This document shows, piece by piece, positions 27,690 to 35,747 of a DNA stretch of 41,315 nucleotides (position 1 is its first letter; each line of letters opens with the position of its first letter). Location of the stretch: positions 1 through 41,315 of the forward strand of contig PWKN01000132.1 of assembly GCA_003559735.1 (NCBI GenBank), written 5' to 3'. A program made the position numbers and the translations under genes. This DNA is from Bacteroidales bacterium. GTDB taxonomy: Bacteria; Bacteroidota; Bacteroidia; Bacteroidales; UBA7960. Under the pieces are notes generated by a model. That model saw nothing but the letters and a program-made list of their open reading frames with translations, was not told the origin of the DNA and did not search any database.

Positions 27690-29153
27690 CTACATTATTT
27701 TGATCAGGTTATCTAGTTCATTAACAAACTGTTTAAACTTTTTGTCGGTATCCACCAGGTTTCTGATTGCTTTGCAGGCGTGCAGGACGGTGGCGTGGTC
27801 CCTGTTGCCACATTTGCTGCCGATCGTAGAGAGTGATGAATTGGTGTATTGTTTGGAAAAATACATGGCAAGCTGCCTGGCTTGCACGGTTTCCCTCTTG
27901 CGGCTCTTTGACTTCAGCTGATCCAGGGAAATGTCCAGGTGATCGCAAACCGTCTGTTGTATATAATCAATGGTGATCTCTTTCGGTGTATGTTTTACAA
28001 ACTTGTCAATAACGCTCGCTGCAAGTTTCAGGGTGATCTCCTTTTTGTTCATTGAAGACTGGGCCAGGATAGAAATCAGGGCACCTTCCATTTCCCTCAC
28101 ACTGGTTTTGATCTTGGCGCTGATCAATTCGAGCACTTCCAACGGCATTTCCACACCGTCGTTGTGGATCTTCTTCTGCAGAATGGCGATCCTGGTTTCG
28201 AAATCAGGCACCTGCAGATCAGCCGACAGTCCCCATTTAAAACGCGACAACAACCGGGGCTCAATACCACTCATTTCCACGGGCGGTGTGTCGCTGGTGA
28301 TGATAATTTGTTTCCGGGTCTGATGCAATTGATTGAACAGGTGGAAGAATACATCCTGTGTCTTTGGCTTTCCGGCCAGGCAATGTATGTCATCAACGAT
28401 CAACACATCGATCAATTGATAAAAATGGACAAAATCGTTCTGGTTGTTGTTGCGGATGCTGTCAATGAACTGGTTGGTAAACTGTTCGGCAGTAACATAG
28501 AGGACGGTTTTTTCCGGAAAGTTGTTTTTTACCTCGATCCCGATGGCATTCACCAGGTGGGTTTTCCCTAACCCATTGCCGCTATAAACGAGCAGCGGGT
28601 TAAACGATGTCTTTCCCGGATTCTGTCCGACTGCCAGTCCGGCACTCCTGGCCAGCCGGTTGCAATCACCCTGTATGAAGTTATCAAAATTGTAAGATTC
28701 TATCAGTTGCGGGTGGATGTTCAGTTTTTTCAGGCCGGGAATAACAAAAGGATTGGGCAGACTGCCACCCCCTTTTACATCCCTGCTGAGGTCAACAGGG
28801 ATGCTGACCGGGGGATTTTTCAAAGCCTGCTTATTAAGGGTGGGAGCATGGACGGTGTAAGGTTTTGGTTGACTGGCAGAAGGGGTGTTGTCCATTACAA
28901 TGCTGTACTCCAGCCTTCCGTCTGGCCCCAATTCCTTTTTGATGGTTTTTTTCAGCAAATCAATATAGTGCTCCTCCAGCCATTCATAAAAAAACTGGCT
29001 TGGAACCTGCAGCGTAAGGATATTGTCATTAAGGCGTACGGGTCTTATCGGACCAAACCATGTGGAAAAGGCATTCGGACTGACATTGTCCCTGATCACA
29101 GCCAAACATTCAGACCATACCTTTTCGTAACCTTGCTTCATATCACCTGACAA
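27690..29153 (-). CDS. dnaA: Chromosomal replication initiator protein
   Basis: NPLLVYSGNGLGKTHLVNAIG Walker A variant, VDVLIVDDIHCLAGK Walker B, GNRDHATVLHACKAI DnaA-box recognition motif. Start 29153 or 29141. Confidence 0.96.
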   Translation of the reverse strand: MSGDMKQGYEKVWSECLAVIRDNVSPNAFSTWFGPIRPVRLNDNILTLQVPSQFFYEWLEEHYIDLLKKTIKKELGPDGRLEYSIVMDNTPSASQPKPYTVHAPTLNKQALKNPPVSIPVDLSRDVKGGGSLPNPFVIPGLKKLNIHPQLIESYNFDNFIQGDCNRLARSAGLAVGQNPGKTSFNPLLVYSGNGLGKTHLVNAIGIEVKNNFPEKTVLYVTAEQFTNQFIDSIRNNNQNDFVHFYQLIDVLIVDDIHCLAGKPKTQDVFFHLFNQLHQTRKQIIITSDTPPVEMSGIEPRLLSRFKWGLSADLQVPDFETRIAILQKKIHNDGVEMPLEVLELISAKIKTSVREMEGALISILAQSSMNKKEITLKLAASVIDKFVKHTPKEITIDYIQQTVCDHLDISLDQLKSKSRKRETVQARQLAMYFSKQYTNSSLSTIGSKCGNRDHATVLHACKAIRNLVDTDKKFKQFVNELDNLIKIM

Positions 29154-29733
29154 CTAAACGCTGATTCAATAAAAAATCTATTAATTTTTGATTATCAACA
29201 TAATTGATTATTGGGGTTATCAAAAACAGTTATCAACAAATATTGACTTAAAAAAGTGAATAAAAAAATCATTTTGCCCTTGCAAATCAAAAAAAAATGT
29301 TGTAAAGTCTTCGACCAAATTTCTGCCAATACACCATGCGCACTCATTGGAACAAAGCGCAAAGAGATACCCGCCAAGATGCTTGAATACAGCATCTTAG
29401 AATTACGGTATTTCGCTGTTAAAATACGGTTTCAGTAGTTTTGGTGGAACTAACCCCACGCAATATTATGACTTATTATTCAGAAAACCAAAATTAAAAA
29501 CAGATAATTCTTAAATTTTAATCAATCTGTTTAAACGCATTATCCTGTTTACCCGAATGCTTTGTTTTAAACATTTGTTCTTCTGACTGCTGCGCTCAAG
29601 ACAAATGAAACAAACTATATTATGCAAGCATGTTTTAGGTAATTATATATCATTCTGTTATACAAAATGATTATTTTTCATGACATTATATAACAGTTAC
29701 TTATGTTTTCGCTTTTTGCTAAACTAGTTTAGG
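29154..29733. other. Candidate oriC / dnaA regulatory region
   Basis: 580-bp AT-rich spacer next to dnaA with TTATCAACA at 29192-29200 and 29230-29238, TTATCAAAA at 29217-29225, and nested inverted repeats. Confidence 0.5.
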
Positions 29734-30354
29734 TTATCGTGAATACAAAAAGCTTACACTGGCAGTCTGTATCGTTTCCAGTTGTTGAATCACTTGTTTG
29801 CTCAGGCTTTTCCTGACAGAAAAACGCAATGTGCATCTGAGGTCAAAGGCATGGTCATATTGCGGAAGGTCAAATTCTTTCATTATGCGCATAACTTCAT
29901 TCATGGCGGAATAATTGAACGAAACCATGTAGTGATCACGAATGGTTTTTTCGATCATCCGGTTGTTTGCAACCGCATCCCTGGCAGCTCCCTTGTACGC
30001 GTTGATCAGTCCGCGCACACCAAGCTTTGTCCCGCCAAAATACCGCACAACGATAATTAACACATTGCACAGATCGTGCGCCAGCAACTGTCCGTATATG
30101 GGTTTCCCGGCCGTTCCCGAGGGTTCGCCGTCGTCATTGAACCGGTATCTCCTGTCATTATGGTCGAGTATCCATGCGTAACAATGATGACGGGCATCGT
30201 GGTACTCTTTTTTTACCATTTCAAGCAGTGACCTGATTTCTTCTTCATCCATTACCGGGTATGCAAGAGCAATAAATTTACTCCCTTTGTCTTTGTACAA
30301 TCCCTGAGAATGTTTTTTTATGGTTTTATATGCGTCTGTTTCGTGGTTTTGCAT
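29734..30354 (-). CDS. YigZ/IMPACT family protein
   Basis: GSKFIALAYPV, DARHHCYAWIL, DDGEPSGTAGKPI, VVRYFGGTKLGVRGLINAY. Start taken as MQNHETD (30354). Confidence 0.93.
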   Translation of the reverse strand: MQNHETDAYKTIKKHSQGLYKDKGSKFIALAYPVMDEEEIRSLLEMVKKEYHDARHHCYAWILDHNDRRYRFNDDGEPSGTAGKPIYGQLLAHDLCNVLIIVVRYFGGTKLGVRGLINAYKGAARDAVANNRMIEKTIRDHYMVSFNYSAMNEVMRIMKEFDLPQYDHAFDLRCTLRFSVRKSLSKQVIQQLETIQTASVSFLYSR

Positions 30355-30446
30355 CGAATAATGTTGCGCGGTTTGTTTTTGAACACAACGGTGTATTACA
30401 GTAAGCAGATGTCCCCGGACCTTCCTCGTAGGCAATAATTGCAGCG

Positions 30447-31517
30447 TTAACCGCCATAGGATCCATACAGGCCATGGTTAAGCAAGCAAAAGAGACTTTC
30501 GTTGCCTATGATCGTCTGCGAGACTGATCTTTTTCCCCGGATCAGTGGTGCCGGCACCCCGTTTCCGAAAAATTGATTTCCGGTAAACACCCGTGCCTCA
30601 TCCCACATATTCAGTTCTATAAAGCTATGAAGCAGTTGTTGTCCGCCTTCGACGATCAGCGATTGTTTGCCCTCCTGAAACAACAGCGTCATTATGTTAC
30701 CAAGCAGGTGTTCATCGAACGGGAACCGGATAAAGCGGTTATTGCCACTGGTCTTTGTGGTTTGTTCATTGACAATGATGGTTGGCTGGCTGTTGTCAAA
30801 GACATTCAGACTGGATGGCAACTTCAGGTGCCTGTCCAGCACGATCCTGAGAGGCAACGGTCCGCTCCAGTCGCGGACATTCAGACTGGGATTGTCCTTT
30901 AGTGCAGTTGTTTTTCCGACCATTATGGCCGATTCTTCCGTTCTCCATTTGTGCACAAGTATGCGCAATTGTTCGCTGGTGATCCACGTGGGCCGGTTTT
31001 CAGCACCTGGCTCCCTCTCTGTATCTATAAAACCATCTGCTGTTTGTGCCCATTTCAGGATTATGTAAGGCCGTTTTTTTTCATAAAAGGTAAAAAACCG
31101 CTTGTTCAGCTGCCGGCATCGCTCTTTAAGAACGCCCAGCAATACAGTACACCCATTGCTCCTTAGTCTGGCAATGCCTTTTCCGGCGACCTCATCAAAG
31201 GGATCAGCCGTCCCGATCACCACCCGTGGAATGCCTTTTTTAAGAATAAGGTCGGTACACGGTGGTGTTTTCCCATGATGACAACATGGCTCAAGATTGA
31301 CGTAAAGGGTGGCCTGTTTTAGCAACTGCTGATCCTTTACTGACCCAATGGCCCTCACCTCTGCGTGATGATCTCCAAAGCGCTGATGGTAGCCTTCCCC
31401 GATGATCCTTCCCCCGGAAACCAGCACCGCACCGACCATCGGATTGGGTGCAGTCATACCCAGCCCTGTTCCTGCAAGGTCAATGCATCGTTGCATGTAT
31501 TGTTCATCATCCGGCAT
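30447..31517 (-). CDS. ribD: Bifunctional riboflavin deaminase/reductase
   Basis: HAEVRAIG, LYVNLEPCCHHGKTPPCTDLI, KWAQTADGFI, LIVEGGQQLLHSFI. Confidence 0.94.
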   Translation of the reverse strand: MPDDEQYMQRCIDLAGTGLGMTAPNPMVGAVLVSGGRIIGEGYHQRFGDHHAEVRAIGSVKDQQLLKQATLYVNLEPCCHHGKTPPCTDLILKKGIPRVVIGTADPFDEVAGKGIARLRSNGCTVLLGVLKERCRQLNKRFFTFYEKKRPYIILKWAQTADGFIDTEREPGAENRPTWITSEQLRILVHKWRTEESAIMVGKTTALKDNPSLNVRDWSGPLPLRIVLDRHLKLPSSLNVFDNSQPTIIVNEQTTKTSGNNRFIRFPFDEHLLGNIMTLLFQEGKQSLIVEGGQQLLHSFIELNMWDEARVFTGNQFFGNGVPAPLIRGKRSVSQTIIGNESLFCLLNHGLYGSYGG

Positions 31518-31527
31518 AAGATGGACG

Positions 31528-32712
31528 CTATATATATTGTAAACTTACAGATTTTAAAAATTTATCCTCAAGAATTCCGGCTATCTTCTTCATGACAGAA
31601 CGCCTGATCTCCAGCTCAACCGGCAGGTTAGGGTCCTGGTGCGCTACATTTACAGCTGTCCCGGTTAGAAGATGTATCTCATCACTATCAAGTATCAGCT
31701 TTACAATCCGGTCGGCGGGTCCTTTTCCAAGATTTGTCTGCGGACCATATGTGCCAAGGATCTCTGCGGTTTTGCTCAGGGTAAGGATCCCCTCAGTAAC
31801 CAGGTCAATTCCTTTCATAAAAGAAAGGGGAGGAAGGTCGGGGTCTTCAAACTCAAGGGTATCTTCAACGGGAACATTGAGTTCGCGTGACACAATGTCT
31901 GCCGTCGTGCCGCCAGATAGTATTTTTTTCCCCGCAAATGTGCTGACCGTTTCTGCGAGTTCCCTGTCTTTGTTCTTGTCGTAAGGTGGTCCTGAACATA
32001 TCAGCAAGCGCCGCGGGTTACGGAAATAGATCATTACCGCACTGGTATCGTCTTTCGCTTGGTATTCGTCATTGGCGTGGGCTTTGTTGACGATCATGGA
32101 GGCCAGTCTGGATGCCGATATGTCAGGATGCTCTTTGACCAGCGATAAAAAATATCCCGCCACATGCTCCTGACCCCATCCAAGCAAATAGTTCCCCTTG
32201 CCCAGTCCGGACTGAGTGATGCCGTCTGTCATCAGCAGTATCCGGTCTTCCTTTTGTGCTTTGAAGGTGCAGGCTTTGATCTCTTTTTCGGATTTATCAC
32301 CCGCCTCAAGCGTTATGTTTTGCCATTCGGGCAGGAAGCTTTCTTTTTCACGCATGATAATTGCGTCAGGATTGTCGTAGTTCAGAATCGTACATTGTCC
32401 TTCCTTGTCAATATCTGCTATGGTAAAGGTGGCATAACTGATCTTGCGTTCACTGCATACCGGCAGTGTGTTCATGATGATCTCGGCTATCTTGTGTGCA
32501 TCCTTATGTTCCTTGGTGAAGTTCAACGCCATTGTTGCCGTTAAGGTAGCCAGCAGGTTGGCTTTAACACCGTGCCCCATACCGTCAGACAAAACCACCA
32601 CAGTCCGCCCTTCTTCCTTCACCTTTTCCGACAGGAACATGTCGCCACAAATGCGTTCGCCCATATGGTTGCGCTGTGACGACCCCACCTCTATATGGAA
32701 ATAGCCATTCAT
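31528..32712 (-). CDS. SpoIIE-family (PP2C) protein phosphatase with C-terminal extension
   Basis: SQRNHMGERICGD, VVVLSDGMGHGVKANLLA, LLMTDGI, AKDDTSAVMIYF; about 150 extra residues after the catalytic domain. Confidence 0.85.
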   Translation of the reverse strand: MNGYFHIEVGSSQRNHMGERICGDMFLSEKVKEEGRTVVVLSDGMGHGVKANLLATLTATMALNFTKEHKDAHKIAEIIMNTLPVCSERKISYATFTIADIDKEGQCTILNYDNPDAIIMREKESFLPEWQNITLEAGDKSEKEIKACTFKAQKEDRILLMTDGITQSGLGKGNYLLGWGQEHVAGYFLSLVKEHPDISASRLASMIVNKAHANDEYQAKDDTSAVMIYFRNPRRLLICSGPPYDKNKDRELAETVSTFAGKKILSGGTTADIVSRELNVPVEDTLEFEDPDLPPLSFMKGIDLVTEGILTLSKTAEILGTYGPQTNLGKGPADRIVKLILDSDEIHLLTGTAVNVAHQDPNLPVELEIRRSVMKKIAGILEDKFLKSVSLQYI

Positions 32713-32715
32713 ACA

Positions 32716-34569
32716 CTACTCTTTCTTTGTTTTCCGGTAGGTTTCAATGATCGAGTTGAGCATTTTTTCTGTTTTGCTGGCCCCTTCTCCCAGTGAGAAA
32801 GCGATCTGCTGTACCATTTTCAGGTTCTCATCGATCACTTCACCGACCCTGTTGATGATCTCTTCCTGTCTCACTTCCGCCACATACATATCCCGCAGCA
32901 CCCCCCCAACAATTTTATTTGGTTTTAAAGAATAAATGCTCACGTTCAACAAACGATCGTCGTGCTGCACATCTTTGCCAGTGATGTTCTCGTCATTTTC
33001 GAGAACATAGGTGAACAGGTTGTAGATGTTGTATGGCAGCAGGGTTTTTAGGTCGGCACCCTTCAGACCGGGAATGACCTCATTGATCATCTCCGCCTCT
33101 TCGCCAAGCACCTGGATAAAGCTTTTATTGGACTCAATTACTTTAAGATGTTCATCAACAATGACTGCCGCTGATGGCAGGTTCTTCAGCAGGGCGGAGG
33201 TGGTATCTGATTTTTGCCGCAAGCTGACATTTTCCTCAAGCAGCGATTTTTCTTTGCTCACAAGGCTTTCTTGTTGTTGCTTCAATTTCTCATTATTGTT
33301 TTTCAGGGTCTTGATATACTCCTGTTTGTTTTTGATCGAGTAATTCAGGCACATTTCCGGTCTGGACAGACCCTGGCTGATTGACGCAGCGAAGTCGCGG
33401 CAGCTTCTGAAACCACATGCATTACATGCAGCTGTTTCGTCAAGGCTTTTTCCAAGACTCTTGAGTATTTCTTCAATCTGATCGCTACCAGGCATTTCCA
33501 TGTTTTGGTCATCATTCTCAAACCGACGTCCCAGATCAATGTCGCGGTACTGCTCCAGGTCTTTTTCCCACTGTTTTTTATCGATGATTCTCAATCGCTT
33601 CTGAACATAGTCAGCTACCATTGTCCGCCTCATGAACCTGTTCGACCTGTCGGTAATACCAGGTCCAGCCAGACAGCCGGTATGGAAAAAAATATTAAAA
33701 TGCTTTTTCAGTGCTTCGGGATGGTCACTGAACTCATCCACGATATCGAGCATGCTGTTTTTTCCCTGCACGGTGATCACCTGTCCCTTTGTCTGTGAGT
33801 CGTCCAGCCCGGCTGCCTCCAGGATCCCCTTACTGATTGGATAAAGAGCGCCCAGGCGGCCAATGGGTTTATCAAATTCTGAAAACTCAACCTGTGCTTC
33901 CTTAATATCGAACTTGCGAAACAACTCCCTGAGTTCTTTAAATGTAAGGACTGCATCAATCCGGCCGTCTTCTCCGTGCAGGGTGGCTTCATGTTTGGCA
34001 GACAAGCATGGCCCGATAAATACAACCTTCAGATCCGCTCCGAAGGCTTTCCGTACCACTTTTGCCGATGCGGTAACAGGTGTGACGACAGGAGCCAGGT
34101 TGGCGATCAATCCGGGAAAATACTTTTCAATGTATAAAACCAGGCTGGGACAGTTCGACATAAGGTAGTACTTGCCCCTGAAGTCAGAGAGCAGTTCACG
34201 GTATTTGTTTGCCACCAGATCAACACCAAACGACATCTCGTTTACGTAGTTGAAGCCCAGTGTACGGATCATCTCAACAAACTTCCTGTAATCGGTGATA
34301 TCAGGAAATTCACCACTGATCGCAGGGTCAACGATCGCTGCCACTGGTTGATCAGATTTCAGCAAAGAAATGGTTTCGTCCAGGTCGCTGTAATGGGATA
34401 CCGCATCGGCAGCACAAACCGACAGGCAGTTGCCACACCCGATGCATCTGTTATGGTTCACCACAGGCATACCATCCTGGCTCCTGACTGTGATGGCTTT
34501 AACCGGACAGGCCCTGATGCAGGCATAGGACCTGGTACACCGGTCCTTATTTATGTCAATGATTTTCAT
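32716..34569 (-). CDS. Sensory [FeFe]-hydrogenase-like protein: ferredoxin, hydrogenase large-subunit-like, FeS (CxxCG) and PAS-like regions
   Basis: CTRSYACIRACP/CIGCGNCLSVC ferredoxin motifs; GPCLSAKHE and GCLAGPG hydrogenase-like motifs; CNACGFRSCRDFA FeS motif; ALLKNLPSAAVIVDEHLKVIESN PAS start. Confidence 0.85.
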   Translation of the reverse strand: MKIIDINKDRCTRSYACIRACPVKAITVRSQDGMPVVNHNRCIGCGNCLSVCAADAVSHYSDLDETISLLKSDQPVAAIVDPAISGEFPDITDYRKFVEMIRTLGFNYVNEMSFGVDLVANKYRELLSDFRGKYYLMSNCPSLVLYIEKYFPGLIANLAPVVTPVTASAKVVRKAFGADLKVVFIGPCLSAKHEATLHGEDGRIDAVLTFKELRELFRKFDIKEAQVEFSEFDKPIGRLGALYPISKGILEAAGLDDSQTKGQVITVQGKNSMLDIVDEFSDHPEALKKHFNIFFHTGCLAGPGITDRSNRFMRRTMVADYVQKRLRIIDKKQWEKDLEQYRDIDLGRRFENDDQNMEMPGSDQIEEILKSLGKSLDETAACNACGFRSCRDFAASISQGLSRPEMCLNYSIKNKQEYIKTLKNNNEKLKQQQESLVSKEKSLLEENVSLRQKSDTTSALLKNLPSAAVIVDEHLKVIESNKSFIQVLGEEAEMINEVIPGLKGADLKTLLPYNIYNLFTYVLENDENITGKDVQHDDRLLNVSIYSLKPNKIVGGVLRDMYVAEVRQEEIINRVGEVIDENLKMVQQIAFSLGEGASKTEKMLNSIIETYRKTKKE

Positions 34570-34590
34570 GCCCCTCTCTTTGTTTCTATT

Positions 34591-34737
34591 TAGTGTCTGT
34601 CTCTAATGTCCGATTTCTGCGTTATGCTTGTTTTGAAAACAGTCATTTACAAGAGTAAACTCCTTGGTTTTCAAAACTGCGCAAGCCTTGAACTCGAACA
34701 TTATAACTCAGACACTTGACATTATGGACAAACACTA
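34591..34737 (-). repeat. 147-bp TIR mini-element (MITE-like), long copy, opposite orientation
   Basis: TAGTGTCTGTC...GGACAAACACTA ends; reverse complement aligns with the 23089 copy over both ends; contains inverted repeat TTTTGAAAAC/GTTTTCAAAA. Confidence 0.7.
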
Positions 34738-34992
34738 TTTTCTGGCAAAATAATTATCGAGCAGGCTCACTACACTTTCCGGGGTTACTTTTGTGTGTTT
34801 GATGCCGTCCAACACAAGTACAGGACCTTTTTCACAAATGCCGGTACAATGTGCCCCCCTGAACACAACCCGCTGTTCGCGTTCGTTTTCCTTCAGATAT
34901 TTCTTTATCAGGTTTATAGTATGTTTATTCCCTCTGGAAAAACAACTGCTCCCCATGCATATGACAATGTCGGATGTGGGTGTTTTAACCAT
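34735..34992 (-). CDS. Thioredoxin-like [2Fe-2S] ferredoxin
   Basis: CMGSSCFSRG and CTGICEKGP motifs, 85 aa, in the hydrogenase locus. Confidence 0.85.
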   Translation of the reverse strand: MVKTPTSDIVICMGSSCFSRGNKHTINLIKKYLKENEREQRVVFRGAHCTGICEKGPVLVLDGIKHTKVTPESVVSLLDNYFARK

Positions 34993-35017
34993 GTGTCAAT
35001 TATTAATCTAGCTTCAA

Positions 35018-35025
35018 CAAAAATA
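35018..35025 (-). promoter_or_regulatory. Candidate -7 element for the [2Fe-2S] ferredoxin gene
   Basis: Minus strand TATTTTTG (TAnnTTTG), 26 nt upstream of the start codon. Confidence 0.35.
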
Positions 35026-35163
35026 ACGAAAGCTTTTCAGAAATCCGGTTAATTTCTTCACATCTTTACCGTTTATTAGATTTTAAGATCTGGTTTTACT
35101 AACATTTGGATGGGGCAACTCATGTTTTTGTGTGGCGGACAAGGCCAATATTATTTTTTTCGT

Positions 35164-35171
35164 TACCTTTG
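35164..35171 (+). promoter_or_regulatory. Candidate -7 element for hydCBA
   Basis: TACCTTTG (TAnnTTTG), about 100 nt upstream of hydC in the divergent spacer. Confidence 0.4.
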
Positions 35172-35273
35172 TCATCAGTTGCAATCACTGTTTATATTGC
35201 TGATATAAAAAATGTTGCAAACAAAGTAAATGGTTCAGGCTTTATTGTGAAATAAATATCAACGTGGTGATCA

Positions 35274-35747
35274 ATGAATGATGATGTTACAACCATCTTT
35301 GAACAGTTTCCCAACCGAAGGCGCGAGGACTTGATCCCAATTCTGCATGGAGTGCAGGAGATCCATGGATATTTGTCGGAAGATGTCATTCAGGCAGTAT
35401 CTGAGTACCTGCATATCAGCACCAACAAGATCTATGGCGTTGCTACCTTTTACGACAACTTCCGTTTTGGTCCGGTTGGCAAATACCATTTTCGTTTGTG
35501 TCACGGTACGGCATGCCACGTGTCAGGTGCCGGCACTTTGTTGCGTGAGCTGGAAAAACTGTTAAAAATCAATAACGGGGAAACCGACAAAAACGGACTT
35601 TTCAGCCTTGAGGTCGTCAGTTGTATTGGCGCATGCGGACTGGCACCTTTGATAGAAGTCAATGAACAGTATTATACCAATATGACCCTTGATGGCTTGA
35701 AGTCTCTTGTCCGTTCTATCAGGGAAAAAGAATTGAGCAGCCTATGA
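35274..35747 (+). CDS. hydC: NuoE-like [2Fe-2S] subunit of hydrogenase
   Basis: KIYGVATFYDNF, CHGTACHVSGA, CIGACGLAP. Confidence 0.92.
   Translation: MNDDVTTIFEQFPNRRREDLIPILHGVQEIHGYLSEDVIQAVSEYLHISTNKIYGVATFYDNFRFGPVGKYHFRLCHGTACHVSGAGTLLRELEKLLKINNGETDKNGLFSLEVVSCIGACGLAPLIEVNEQYYTNMTLDGLKSLVRSIREKELSSL

Noticed and set aside
35245-35270. Rex-like operator TTGTGAAATAAATATCAACG before hydC
   Set aside because: Spacing and right half-site do not fit the Rex consensus; dyad too weak.
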